Below, piece after piece: positions 15,199 through 24,061 of a stretch of DNA of 34,799 bases (position 1 is the first letter of the stretch; every line of letters starts with the position of its first letter). Made by a program: the position numbers and the translations under genes. The stretch is from CAZKCK01 sp964552325. GTDB taxonomy: Bacteria; Bacteroidota; Bacteroidia; Bacteroidales; TTA-H9. The stretch lies in assembly GCA_964552325.1 (NCBI GenBank), contig CAZKHA010000021.1, positions 1 through 34,799 on the forward strand, written 5' to 3'. The notes beneath the pieces were generated by a model that did not search any database, was not told the origin of the DNA, and saw nothing but the letters and a program-made list of their open reading frames with translations.

Positions 15199-17832
15199 TT
15201 AGTCAATTGATTGGTTAATGGAGAAGTGGAACTGACCGCCATTGGCATCGGGGCTGCCTGGTACTTCGTCTAAACCATAGCCCCAGTCGAGGCCTAGGAT
15301 ACCAAACATGGGCAAGAAGATGCGGATGCCGAGCCCTGCTGAACGGTAAACCTTAAATGGGTTAAACTTCTTGAAGCTATTCCAGTTGTTGCCACCCTCA
15401 AAATAGCCAAGTGCATAAATGGTAGCACTTGGATTGAGTGATAGCGGAAACCTAAGCTCCATGGTATATTTGCTAAAAATAGTACCTCCTACCCCACTTT
15501 CGTTGTAAACATCGGGCAAAATAGATTCGTTTGAATACCCACGCAGGGCTATAATTTCGCGGCCATCAAGGCTTCCGTATCCCGAAAGTCCATCGCCACC
15601 CATATAAAAGCGCTCAAAAGGTGTAACCCCAAGATCTTTGTTATAATATCCCAAGAAGGCCATTTTGTATTTGGTTGCAAGCACAAGGTCGCCTATCAAA
15701 GCGGTGTACCAATTGCCATAGAATTTCCATTTGTGGTATTCAATCCATTTGTATTTTTCTTCAGCATCCAAATTGGCATAGTCTTTTTTAGCACCAAACC
15801 ATGAGTAGGGTGGCGTTAATTCCAATTGCAGGCTAACATCTGAGCCACGGCGTGGGAATATGGGTGAGTCATCCGAACGGCGTGAAAGTGCAATGCTGTA
15901 GCTTAAATTGTTATACTGCCCATTGCCGTTTCCAAAAGTAAAGATGCTTGCATAATTATTTAAATCGTACTGCTGCAGATTGATGGCTTGCGAAAGTTGG
16001 AAGAAATCATCAGGCCATTTTAAACGTTTGCCAAGGCTAAAACTTAATCCATTAATAACAAAGGAGGCATAATTGGTATCGGTTGATGAGTAACTATTGG
16101 AATATTTGGAATGATAATACGATACGCCAAATGCATTTGGTTTTTTGCCACCAAGCCAAGGTTCGGTAAACGAAGCAGAGTAGCTCATATAACCCACACC
16201 ATAGGTTTGAAGGCGGAGTGAAAGCTTTTGTCCATCACCAGAAGGAATAGGCTTCCAGGCATCTTTTTTAAAGAAACGACGTGCAGAAAAGTTATTGAAG
16301 GATAAACCTAAGGTACCTATAATCCTTCCATAACCCCATCCACCTGATAGCTCAATTTGATCGGCCGATGTTTCCTCAACGGTATATTCCAAATCAACAG
16401 TTCCATCTTGAGGGTTGGGTTGGTAATCAACCCCAAGCTTCTCGGCATTAAAGTAGCGCAACTGCGATAATTCGCGTTGGGTACGTATAATATCGGCACG
16501 ACTAAACAATTGGCCCGGACGGGTATATAACTCACGAAGGATCACATGGTCGTTGGTTCTATCGTTCCCTTTAACGGTAACCTTGTTAAGCGTGGCTTGT
16601 TTTCCTTCAAATACACGGATTTCCAGATCGATGCTATCGTTTTCAACACGAACCTCAACAGGATTTACATTAAAGAACAAGTAACCATCGTCTAAATAAA
16701 GAGAGCTAACGTCGCCCCCATTCGGATTATATGATAAGTTGGTTTGCAACAACTCTTGGTTGTACACATCGCCTTTGCGAATCTTTAAGAACGAGTTAAG
16801 AATATCAGCTGAATACTTGGTGTTTCCAACCCATTTTATGTCCCTAAAAAAATACTTGGCACCTTCTTCAACCCAAAGTTCAATATTTACACTGTTATCA
16901 TCGTAACGATAAACACTGTCTCTAACAACCACAGCATCGCGATAACCAAGTTCATTGTAGCGTTTTACGATGTTTGCTTTGTCGTCTTCGTAGGTAGTTT
17001 TTATAAATTTTGATGATTTAAAAATCCGGAGGTTCAAGTCTTCGGTAGCCCAATCAGCCACAGCGTCGTTTAAACCATTAAAATTGAGGGTTATCGCATT
17101 CTTCAAGGTTTTGAACAACAAGGTATCGAGCCTGTAGAAAGGTTGGAAATTGCTTCTTTCTTTTGTATCTTTCATCCTGCCTTTAAGTCGTCCATCCGAA
17201 ATACTGGCATTGCCGTGCAAAACAATCTCATTGATACGAACCTTGCTTTTCTTATCAACGTTTATAATCAAGGAAACATTATTTAAGCGGACGGTGTCGC
17301 GTACTTCGGTAATCTTAACTTCGGTATTTAAAAAGCCTTTTTCGGTAAAATGCTTCCGAATGGTTTCGGTTGTGCGGATAAGCGTATTATTTGTAACTAT
17401 TTCGCCAGCAGTTAGTTTTATTTGTTCTCGCAGGTCATCGGCTTCTGATTTTTTAACACCTTTAAATGAAAACTTTGATAGGCGCGGCCTTTCTGATAGT
17501 TCAAAATTCAGGAAAACATCTAAGCCTTCTACCTTGGTAAGAGTAACTTTAACGTTATCAAATAGCCCTTGCTTCCAAAGCTTCTCAATTGCCTGGCTAA
17601 TTTGTTCGCCTGGTATCTTGACTCTATCGCCCACTTTAAGGCCTGTAACCATAACCAAGACGTTGGGATCGAGGTATTGAACGCCCGAAACGGTTATGCC
17701 ACCAATTTGATAATCCTTAGGCGATGCATAATCAATTTCCACATCAGCGCCAATATTTACCTGAGCATGAGCAAAGTATGTTGACAATAAGAGTGTTGAG
17801 GCAATGAGTAAGAGGAGTTGTTTGAACTTCAT
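15199..17832 (-). CDS. bamA: Outer membrane protein assembly factor BamA
   Basis: Central barrel of the outer-membrane assembly machine. The 877-residue protein has a signal peptide (residues 1-23, ending YFAHA), several POTRA domains up to about residue 470 (visible beginnings: SKFSFKGVKKSEADD, INEIVLHGNASISDGRLKG, FRDIKWVGNTKYSADIL, LNKVTVKGNDRTNDHVI), and a C-terminal 16-strand-type barrel with the lid-lock word LRGYSNESILPD. The order uppS-bamA-ompH-ompH is conserved in Bacteroidota. The spacing to uppS is 26 bases. The long acidic second POTRA (FQPFYRLDTLLFKTLKNA) is also normal in this phylum. A BamA identity rather than TamA is supported by size and context. Confidence 0.96.
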   Translation of the reverse strand: MKFKQLLLLIASTLLLSTYFAHAQVNIGADVEIDYASPKDYQIGGITVSGVQYLDPNVLVMVTGLKVGDRVKIPGEQISQAIEKLWKQGLFDNVKVTLTKVEGLDVFLNFELSERPRLSKFSFKGVKKSEADDLREQIKLTAGEIVTNNTLIRTTETIRKHFTEKGFLNTEVKITEVRDTVRLNNVSLIINVDKKSKVRINEIVLHGNASISDGRLKGRMKDTKERSNFQPFYRLDTLLFKTLKNAITLNFNGLNDAVADWATEDLNLRIFKSSKFIKTTYEDDKANIVKRYNELGYRDAVVVRDSVYRYDDNSVNIELWVEEGAKYFFRDIKWVGNTKYSADILNSFLKIRKGDVYNQELLQTNLSYNPNGGDVSSLYLDDGYLFFNVNPVEVRVENDSIDLEIRVFEGKQATLNKVTVKGNDRTNDHVILRELYTRPGQLFSRADIIRTQRELSQLRYFNAEKLGVDYQPNPQDGTVDLEYTVEETSADQIELSGGWGYGRIIGTLGLSFNNFSARRFFKKDAWKPIPSGDGQKLSLRLQTYGVGYMSYSASFTEPWLGGKKPNAFGVSYYHSKYSNSYSSTDTNYASFVINGLSFSLGKRLKWPDDFFQLSQAINLQQYDLNNYASIFTFGNGNGQYNNLSYSIALSRRSDDSPIFPRRGSDVSLQLELTPPYSWFGAKKDYANLDAEEKYKWIEYHKWKFYGNWYTALIGDLVLATKYKMAFLGYYNKDLGVTPFERFYMGGDGLSGYGSLDGREIIALRGYSNESILPDVYNESGVGGTIFSKYTMELRFPLSLNPSATIYALGYFEGGNNWNSFKKFNPFKVYRSAGLGIRIFLPMFGILGLDWGYGLDEVPGSPDANGGQFHFSINQSID

Positions 17833-17858
17833 CCGTTTCTTTCTGTATGGTTAATTAA

Positions 17859-18611
17859 TTAAGAAGGGTCTGACCTTAGTTGTTCCCCAGTTTTCCCGAA
17901 GCGTCTTTCGCGCGATTGGAAATCGATGATAGCGGCATATAAGTCATCTTTTCTAAAATCGGGCCAAAGTTTTGGGGTAAAATAAAACTCAGCATAGGCT
18001 AACTGCCAAAGCAGGAAATTGCTAATCCTGAACTCGCCACTTGTGCGGATAAGCAACTCTGGATCAGGCATAAAGGAAGTATAAAGGCGATTTGAGATGG
18101 ATTCGCAGCCAATGCAATCGGCATTTAACTTACCGGTTTGCACATCATTAACAATGGCTTTAACAGCTTGGGTAATCTCCCATCGCGAACCATAGCTAAG
18201 GGCCAATACCAAGGTCATACGCGAATTGTTCTCGGTTTCTTTAATGGCACGCATCAATTCCTGAGCTGTCTCGGGTTGGAGGCTAGAAATATCACCAATA
18301 GCTTGTAGCCTGATATTGTTATCGTTAAGGGTTGATATTTCATTATGGATGGTTGATACCAACAACTGCATCAGGGCATCCACTTCCATGCGAGGCCGTT
18401 TCCAATTTTCGGTTGAAAAAGCATACAAGGTAACATATTGCACGCCTAATTCGGCTGCAGCTTCGGCGGTTTCCCTAACAGCAGTAACCCCATTTTGGTG
18501 GCCAAATATGCGTTCCATTCCATGCTTTTGTGCCCAACGTCCGTTGCCATCCATAATGATGGCTATGTGCTTTGGAAGCTTATTAATGTCAATTTTATCT
18601 TTTAAATTCAT
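17859..18611 (-). CDS. uppS: Isoprenyl transferase (undecaprenyl diphosphate synthase)
   Basis: Makes the long cis-polyprenyl diphosphate that carries peptidoglycan and O-antigen sugars. The 250-residue protein shows the family blocks IAIIMDGNGRWAQKHG (catalytic Asp21), IFGHQNGVTAVRET, VTLYAFSTENWKRP and the C-terminal DPELLIRTSGEFRISNFLLW. The length is normal. It is the first gene of the bamA cluster after a 180-base spacer that contains a palindrome and a candidate promoter. Cytoplasmic enzyme acting at the membrane. Confidence 0.96.
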   Translation of the reverse strand: MNLKDKIDINKLPKHIAIIMDGNGRWAQKHGMERIFGHQNGVTAVRETAEAAAELGVQYVTLYAFSTENWKRPRMEVDALMQLLVSTIHNEISTLNDNNIRLQAIGDISSLQPETAQELMRAIKETENNSRMTLVLALSYGSRWEITQAVKAIVNDVQTGKLNADCIGCESISNRLYTSFMPDPELLIRTSGEFRISNFLLWQLAYAEFYFTPKLWPDFRKDDLYAAIIDFQSRERRFGKTGEQLRSDPS

Positions 18612-18678
18612 GAAAATTAAGAGAATAGCAACTGCTTAGTTATTATTTGGCTTTGCCGCCCTGCAAAAGATGCCCGTA

Positions 18679-18694
18679 AAATTTGCGCAAATTT
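18679..18694. promoter_or_regulatory. Perfect 16-bp palindrome upstream of uppS
   Basis: AAATTTGCGCAAATTT is identical to its reverse complement, with near-symmetric GTA/TAC flanks. It overlaps the candidate -7 element on the minus strand and looks like a dimer-binding operator; no regulator is assigned. Confidence 0.5.
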
Positions 18695-18718
18695 ACCATA
18701 TTATAAAAAACCTTTAAA
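18688..18718 (-). promoter_or_regulatory. Candidate promoter for uppS-bamA-ompH
   Basis: TAAATTTG (minus strand, 18688-18695) fits TAnnTTTG; TTTA at 18715-18718 stands 19 bases upstream. The -7 element lies in the right half of the 16-bp palindrome. The leader to the uppS start would be about 70 bases. Confidence 0.45.
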
Positions 18719-18791
18719 GTATTGTGGATTAATTTGTACAAGTTTTAACTATATTTAAGCAACTCATGGCTTTTGAAAAATCCTTCATTCG

Positions 18792-19613
18792 TTAATATTC
18801 TTTACTTACATTATTGAACTGGTTACATTTAGGTGCTTTATAAAGGCTAAAGCGGTAGGTTAGGAAAACTCCAGCAATGGAATACCAATCATTGCTGCGC
18901 GAATTGCCCCTTTGCATACCGGGCTGGTGGTTCATTCCAGGGTCAGAAAGGATTTCGGAAAGTTTCCCTGGATCTATCGTCGATCCATCAAGGTAATACG
19001 TTGTACTAACATCGTCAATGTAGTCAGTAAGTGTTTTGCGCATGCCCCATTCGGCTCCCACACATACTTTTTTGCCCAAACTATATTTAAAACCTAGGCC
19101 AAAAGGAAATGATACGCTTACAGTGGAATAAGGCTGGCGGTCGGGGTAGGCTTTTGTATCTTGCCCTTCGGTTTTAAGTGGCTGCAATTCAGTGAGCTGA
19201 CCATTATAATCGGCTTGCGGGTTAAACAAAAACATGGCAACGCCCCCAAAAAGGTAAGGCGAAAAACCATCGCGCGAACTACCAGTAAAATAATCGAGGA
19301 AGCTTAGCTCTATTTGGGTGCTGATTTCGGTAAGAGGGCTTTGAAAATTCAATTGGCGGCCTTCGTAGGCATTGCTAAGGCTATCTGCACCCTGCAATTT
19401 CCCTGATAAAAAACTTGCCTTAAGCGCCCAACGTGGGTTAAAATTATAACGGAACACTGCCCCAAAAGCAGGTTGTATTAACGAGAACCTAGGCGCTGGG
19501 TTTAGATCACCGATATAAAACGAACCACCTGCCATTCCCCCAATTTCAATAATTTGCGGGAATGCCAAGCCGTTTAGGCATAAGAACAAAAGCAATACTA
19601 CAACTTTCTTCAT
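18792..19613 (-). CDS. porG: Type IX secretion outer membrane protein PorG (DUF6089 family)
   Basis: A small outer-membrane barrel found beside uppS-bamA-ompH in Bacteroidota; in Porphyromonas gingivalis its counterpart PorG is part of the type IX secretion core complex. The 273-residue protein has a signal peptide (VVVLLLFLCLNGLAFPQ), then IIEIGGMAGGSFYIGDLNPA, the typical start of this family, and alternating beta strands such as PAFGAVFRYNFNPRWALKAS and VSFPFGLGFKYSLGKKVCVG. The context with uppS and bamA supports the call. The family is broad, so presence does not prove a working secretion system; no other type IX gene is in the window. There is a 99-base spacer to nadK. Confidence 0.83.
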   Translation of the reverse strand: MKKVVVLLLFLCLNGLAFPQIIEIGGMAGGSFYIGDLNPAPRFSLIQPAFGAVFRYNFNPRWALKASFLSGKLQGADSLSNAYEGRQLNFQSPLTEISTQIELSFLDYFTGSSRDGFSPYLFGGVAMFLFNPQADYNGQLTELQPLKTEGQDTKAYPDRQPYSTVSVSFPFGLGFKYSLGKKVCVGAEWGMRKTLTDYIDDVSTTYYLDGSTIDPGKLSEILSDPGMNHQPGMQRGNSRSNDWYSIAGVFLTYRFSLYKAPKCNQFNNVSKEY

Positions 19614-19712
19614 GCTATAATAACTTTAAACTTGCTTTCTTAGTATTTAAGTGCATCGTGAGCTTTTAACTGAAAAACAGATGGCATATTAAAAGATGAA
19701 CCTAAAGCTGGG

Positions 19713-20585
19713 TCAATTCCGAATATCCATGCCCCATGACAACTTTGCCCTTAACGTAGAAAAAAAGTTCTTCTCGGGCATTCGAACCAAATTTAAGGTG
19801 AAACCTGCTTTGCTTATCACCAATTCGTCTGATGAGTGGATAGACTGTATCCTGCTATCGAGCCCAAGTAAATAAGAGTGCTCACGCCCTTCTACCTTAA
19901 TCTTTATAATGCTACTATCGGGCAAAACGATTGGCCTCATGGTAAGATTATGAGTGGCCACCGGCGTTATCACAAAATTATTGGAATCGGGCGTAAGTAT
20001 TGGCCCTCCACAACTTAATGAGTAGGCCGTGGAACCCGTAGGGGTGGCAACAATCAGTCCATCGGCCCAATAACTATTTAAGAAAGCATCATTTACGTAT
20101 GTACTTATCGTAAGCATACTAGAAGGATATTCCTTCAGGATGCTCAATTCATTTAAGGCGTAATCAAAGCCTGATGAGCCTTTAAGATCAAGTTTTAACA
20201 AACTCCGTTGGTCCACATGAACCTTACTGTGCAGCAAGTATTGAATGGCTTTGTCAGTTTCGTCGCGGGCAATGGATGACAAAAAACCTAAACGTCCGAG
20301 GTTTATTCCCAAAACAGGGATGCCCGAATCGCGTATCAATGAAACCGTATCGAGCAGCGTACCATCGCCTCCAATTGAAAACAGGTAATCGGCTTGCCCT
20401 ACCAATTCATGATGAGTCGAAAAAAACTTTGCAGCTTCCAAACTTTCGCGTGCAGTTGAGGCAGCTTGCGAAAATGGCTCATACGTAAGCACTTCACATC
20501 CTTGTGCTGCTAAACTTTTATAAAGATGTTCTAAGAAATCCCGGAAATCGTGGTGGTTAGGCTTCCCGAAAATAGCTATCCGCAT
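19713..20585 (-). CDS. nadK: NAD kinase
   Basis: Phosphorylates NAD to NADP in the cytoplasm. The 290-residue protein shows the signature GGDGTLLDTV near residue 72, INLGRLGFLSS, the ALNELSIL block, and GLIVATPTGSTAYSLSCGGP around the NAD/ATP site. The ATG at 20585 gives MRIAIFGKP, the normal start; an in-frame start at 20636 would lie upstream of the candidate -7 element and add an unlikely extension. It follows the POTRA/barrel gene after 66 bases and precedes porG, the usual local order in this phylum. Confidence 0.96.
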   Translation of the reverse strand: MRIAIFGKPNHHDFRDFLEHLYKSLAAQGCEVLTYEPFSQAASTARESLEAAKFFSTHHELVGQADYLFSIGGDGTLLDTVSLIRDSGIPVLGINLGRLGFLSSIARDETDKAIQYLLHSKVHVDQRSLLKLDLKGSSGFDYALNELSILKEYPSSMLTISTYVNDAFLNSYWADGLIVATPTGSTAYSLSCGGPILTPDSNNFVITPVATHNLTMRPIVLPDSSIIKIKVEGREHSYLLGLDSRIQSIHSSDELVISKAGFTLNLVRMPEKNFFSTLRAKLSWGMDIRN

Positions 20586-20613
20586 TGATGGTAATTTTTC
20601 AACAATTAGGGCA

Positions 20614-20634
20614 CAAATGTAGGGTTTTAAACCC
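20614..20634 (-). promoter_or_regulatory. Candidate -7 element and adjoining inverted repeat for nadK
   Basis: TACATTTG on the minus strand (20614-20621) fits TAnnTTTG, about 29 bases before the start codon. Immediately upstream GGGTTT-T-AAACCC (20622-20634) is a perfect 6-bp inverted repeat with one central base, a possible operator. Confidence 0.4.
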
Positions 20635-20651
20635 AACTAACAGCTAAACAA

Positions 20652-22085
20652 CTATATTGAAGCAATAAAATGCACAAAGATTCCAGATTCACCCAAGCGA
20701 TTGACACTATACTCTATCCGCAGTACTTTGTCGTAATAGGTTACAAAATCTAGACCCAAGCCCACACTGTACAAGAGTTTTCCTGAAAGGGCGGTTTCAT
20801 CGGGTTTATATTTGCCTTCGGCATAACCCGCATCAGCGAACAAGTTTAAGTAAAAAGCATAATGCAACTTGTTGAATTTCTCGGTTTTAACTTGGTTTAT
20901 GTGCAAAATTCGGGTTGGAACTATTGCATACTTAAGATTGGCTTTTAACAACGCTATCTTTTGACCATCAACCACATAGTACTCATAGCCACGTACAAAA
21001 TACCTTCCATAACCCAAGCCACTCTGAATAAAATAAGGTAAAACATCCGAGCCAACTACCCTTCCATAGGTTCCCAAGGCAGTGTACCATTTTGTGCCCA
21101 AAGCCCAGTATTTACGATAGGTTCCCTCTATTGACCAAAAATCAATTTCACCATCATCTACCAGTGGAATCCCAATTTTACTGGCGGCTATATCAAAGTA
21201 ATACCCTTTAAGTGGATAATGCTTATAATCACGGTGATCGTCTTTTATCAGGTAATTAAGGCTCAAAAACTTAGCACTCAATGGGCCGTAATTCGGGTTT
21301 CGATCCACCACTTCTTGTTCCAAGTTCAATAAGCCAAATTCGAGCTCAGCTGTGTGTGTTTGATAAAAATTTGGCCTGTAAACAATGCCAATAGCCAACT
21401 GATGTTCGGTTTTAAGGAACAGTTCATCATTCCGTATAAAACGAATCTGGTTAGAACTATCGGTGGCATAGGCAACTTCATGATTAGCCGAAATGCTATA
21501 TGAAGCGCTAAGCCCAAGCGTTTGCGAACGGTTTATTGAGGGTACTGTATATTGGAAACCAAATCGCCTGTCGAAACCCAGCTTAGCCAAAATTGCAAGG
21601 GTCTCTTTGTGGCCTCTAAAATTCTCTATTTGAAGGTTAACGCCATAGTTTACCCTCGAAAAATTCTTAGCTCGCCACCATGCATTAAAGTTCCGATCGG
21701 CTATCTCAAAAACGGGATAAGGCCATATATACCAACGCTCTACAACAATAAACTTAAGTGTTACCTTCCCTTGCGGTTTGCATTTATAAACGGGTGTTAC
21801 AAAATTAAACAGGGAAAGATTCCGTAAATTATCGGAAGTTTTCCTTACCAAATCAACCAATTGTGTTGATGACAAAGTATCGTGTGGTTTAATAAGGAGT
21901 TCCCGTGACAACACTTTTGTATGGGTAAGTTTATTCCCTTCAAACACAATAGAATCAATTATCCAACTACTATTTTTGGGCAGGCTATCCGTGTAAAAAA
22001 ACGGCAAACTTGTCTGAGCTTTCCCAATTAGCCCACTAATTAAGAATATATGTAAGAAGAGAAACCTTTTTAACCTATTCGCCAT
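20652..22085 (-). CDS. POTRA/beta-barrel outer membrane protein (BamA/TamA-like)
   Basis: A 477-residue relative of the BamA/TamA superfamily. It starts with a signal peptide (FLFLHIFLISGLIGKAQ), then a POTRA-like module (WIIDSIVFEGNKLTHTKVL, LRNLSLFNFVTPVYK), and a barrel with the conserved RGY word in YFVRGYEYYVVDG. It is much shorter than BamA and has room for about one POTRA domain. It likely sits in the outer membrane; its substrate is unknown. The ATG at 22085 is used, since the codon before it is only TTG. It lies 6 bases after the CBS gene, so they are surely co-transcribed. A role in helping barrel or lipid insertion is inference. Confidence 0.85.
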   Translation of the reverse strand: MANRLKRFLFLHIFLISGLIGKAQTSLPFFYTDSLPKNSSWIIDSIVFEGNKLTHTKVLSRELLIKPHDTLSSTQLVDLVRKTSDNLRNLSLFNFVTPVYKCKPQGKVTLKFIVVERWYIWPYPVFEIADRNFNAWWRAKNFSRVNYGVNLQIENFRGHKETLAILAKLGFDRRFGFQYTVPSINRSQTLGLSASYSISANHEVAYATDSSNQIRFIRNDELFLKTEHQLAIGIVYRPNFYQTHTAELEFGLLNLEQEVVDRNPNYGPLSAKFLSLNYLIKDDHRDYKHYPLKGYYFDIAASKIGIPLVDDGEIDFWSIEGTYRKYWALGTKWYTALGTYGRVVGSDVLPYFIQSGLGYGRYFVRGYEYYVVDGQKIALLKANLKYAIVPTRILHINQVKTEKFNKLHYAFYLNLFADAGYAEGKYKPDETALSGKLLYSVGLGLDFVTYYDKVLRIEYSVNRLGESGIFVHFIASI

Positions 22086-22091
22086 CAATAT

Positions 22092-22754
22092 TTACACATT
22101 TAGGTAACTCATTAAAGCATCGTATCGGTCGCGCAAGAGATTATCTAAATCAGTTTGGCCAAAACTTGCCTTAATCAAATAATTATAGCGGTTAAAGGTC
22201 ATGAGTACAGTCGAAATATCAAGAATATTCAGCTTTAGGGTAACCTCAAGCTTCATCGAGTCTTCTGAGGAATAGGTATAAAGTCCCATGATTTTGGCAT
22301 CGTTTGATTCAATTATGCCTGCAATTTCCACTAGGTCAAAATCGCGCAAATTTATCTGCAATACTATTATACCACCGGCATTCTTTATTGGGTCGATGGT
22401 AGCAAAACTTTGCATTAGTTGAGGCAAGGTAATACATCCAAGATATTGATTTTTAACATTTACCACTGGTATCAAACTTAGATTATGCGCCGCCACCAAC
22501 CTAAATACATCAAGAATATGCTGTTCTTCACCAACAAAAACCTGGCTAAACACAATTTGAAGACTTTCAAAAGCAGCTTCAGTATTTTGCAGTAGCATAA
22601 CATCACTTTCTGAAAGCAAGCCAATAAAACCAACATCCGACACAATAGGCAGGTGGCTAACTTTGTATTCATCCATTTGGCTAAGCGCGGTTAATCCGGT
22701 ATCGCTCATCCGAAGTGGTGTTAATTCGTTGGTAAGTATCGTTTTTGCAAGCAT
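22092..22754 (-). CDS. CBS-domain protein
   Basis: A 220-residue cytoplasmic protein with two CBS motifs in the N-terminal 130 residues (DEYKVSHLPIVSDVGFIGLL with SDVM, and NLSLIPVVNVKNQYLGCITL) and an ACT-like C-terminal part (GGIIVLQINLRDFDLVEIAG, DSMKLEVTLKLNILDIS). CBS pairs bind adenine nucleotides and act as energy or ligand sensors; the target here is unknown. The gene is squeezed between rsgA (6 bases) and the POTRA/barrel gene (6 bases). Similar CBS genes next to nadK are common in Bacteroidota, suggesting a link to nucleotide or NAD status, which is inference. Confidence 0.88.
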   Translation of the reverse strand: MLAKTILTNELTPLRMSDTGLTALSQMDEYKVSHLPIVSDVGFIGLLSESDVMLLQNTEAAFESLQIVFSQVFVGEEQHILDVFRLVAAHNLSLIPVVNVKNQYLGCITLPQLMQSFATIDPIKNAGGIIVLQINLRDFDLVEIAGIIESNDAKIMGLYTYSSEDSMKLEVTLKLNILDISTVLMTFNRYNYLIKASFGQTDLDNLLRDRYDALMSYLNV

Positions 22755-22760
22755 AAAAAA

Positions 22761-23699
22761 TTACTCCCAGTCGTTTATTTCCAAGTTTTTATCGCTAATA
22801 ATATTCAAATAGTTGGCATACCTTGATGTAGCAATTGAGCCATAAGTTACGGCTTTTTTTACCTCACAGCCAGGTTCATGAGAATGTGTGCAGTTGTAGA
22901 ACTGACATTTGTGAAGAAGTTGCTTCATTTCAGGAAAATAGAGGGCTACTTCCTCCTTTTTAAAATCTATGAGACCAAATTCTTTGATTCCAGGGGTATC
23001 AACAATATATGTATCCTTTTCTGTTTCATGTATTTGTGCAAATGTGGTTGTGTGCTTGCCCTTTTGATGGTACTCCGAAATACTCCCGGTTACCAATTCT
23101 AGGCCAGGAAAAAGGCTATTAATTAAGGCTGATTTCCCAACACCAGAGTGGCCAGCGAGCAGTGTTGTTTTTAGTGAGCAATAATCTTGCAATGCTTTTA
23201 ATCCTGAACCTGTTAGAGCCGAAACAAGCATCACTTCGTATCCACAGGCTTTGTAAAGAGCTGTGTACTTGCTTAATAGTGTCAAATCGTCCTTATCATA
23301 CAAATCGGATTTGTTGAAAACGATACGAGCAGGGATACCATAAGCTTCTGCCGTAATCAAAAACCTATCAATAAACCCCAACGAAGTACGGGGTTGGTGC
23401 AAGGTGGCCACCAACATGGCCTGCTGAATATTAGAGGCTAAAATATGAACTACTTTAGAAGCGTTTGTTGCTTTGCGGATGATATAATTTGACCTTGGCT
23501 CTATTGCAGAAATAACAGCATTAGTCTCACCATCAGCTAAATCTACAGTTACATAATCACCAACAACTACTGGGTTCGTATTTTTTAATCCATGTGTTCT
23601 AAAAATGCCCTTTAGCCTACATTCAAGCTGTTTACCATCAAGTATTTTTACTTGATACCAGCTACCAGTTGATTTAAGAACCCGTCCTCGAACTTGCAT
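22761..23699 (-). CDS. rsgA: Ribosome biogenesis GTPase RsgA
   Basis: Circularly permuted GTPase that helps mature the 30S ribosomal subunit. The 312-residue protein has an N-terminal OB fold (residues about 1-65), then the GTPase motifs in permuted order: FNKSDLY (G4), GHSGVGKSALIN (G1), a Thr-containing G2 in KHTTTF and DTPGIKEFGL (G3). The C-terminal zinc knuckle is visible as CQFYNCTHSHEPGC. Its ATG overlaps the stop codon of the cupin gene by one base (TGATG), pointing to translational coupling. Length and motifs are complete. Confidence 0.97.
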   Translation of the reverse strand: MQVRGRVLKSTGSWYQVKILDGKQLECRLKGIFRTHGLKNTNPVVVGDYVTVDLADGETNAVISAIEPRSNYIIRKATNASKVVHILASNIQQAMLVATLHQPRTSLGFIDRFLITAEAYGIPARIVFNKSDLYDKDDLTLLSKYTALYKACGYEVMLVSALTGSGLKALQDYCSLKTTLLAGHSGVGKSALINSLFPGLELVTGSISEYHQKGKHTTTFAQIHETEKDTYIVDTPGIKEFGLIDFKKEEVALYFPEMKQLLHKCQFYNCTHSHEPGCEVKKAVTYGSIATSRYANYLNIISDKNLEINDWE

Positions 23700-23974
23700 C
23701 AGGATTCAGGGAAAAAGTAGTGTTTACGCACGGCTTCCTTAATATCCCAAGTGCATTTTAAGCCTTTAGGAAAAGTTGCAAAATCATTTGGGCCAAGTTC
23801 GATGGTTTGATCGGATGACCTAATCTCTACTCTTCCTTCAAGAAAATAGCATTGCTCTTCTTCTTCATATTCATATTCAAAGCAAGAAATTTCCTTCTCC
23901 CAAATAGGCCATGAGCTAATGCCTAACTTCGTCTTTTGGTGGCTTGAAAGCGTATCGACACAAACTTTTAACAT
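23699..23974 (-). CDS. Small cupin-domain protein
   Basis: A 91-residue single-cupin protein. The sequence CYFLEGRVEIRSSDQTIELG and PNDFATFPKGLKCTWDIKEA matches the cupin_3 pattern of small sugar or amino-acid related cupins; the usual metal His residues are largely missing (one His near the end, KHYFF), so catalysis is doubtful. It is the first gene of the rsgA operon, with a candidate promoter about 30 bases upstream, and its stop overlaps the rsgA start. Ligand and function are unknown. Confidence 0.85.
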   Translation of the reverse strand: MLKVCVDTLSSHQKTKLGISSWPIWEKEISCFEYEYEEEEQCYFLEGRVEIRSSDQTIELGPNDFATFPKGLKCTWDIKEAVRKHYFFPES

Positions 23975-23993
23975 ATTTTTTTATAACAGGTAC

Positions 23994-24023
23994 TTGTTTT
24001 GTGAGCAAAAATATATAATTTTG
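23994..24023 (+). promoter_or_regulatory. Promoter for the PrsW-like gene
   Basis: TTG at 23994-23996 and TAATTTTG at 24016-24023 with 19 bases between fit the Bacteroidota promoter. It overlaps the oppositely directed element of the cupin gene. Confidence 0.5.
24006..24013 (-). promoter_or_regulatory. Candidate -7 element for the cupin-rsgA operon
   Basis: Reads TATTTTTG on the minus strand, 32 bases before the cupin start. It lies inside the plus-strand promoter, so the two divergent units could interfere with each other. Confidence 0.35.
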
Positions 24024-24061
24024 GCTTAATAATCACTACGAAATTATTTAAAGCTAACATC

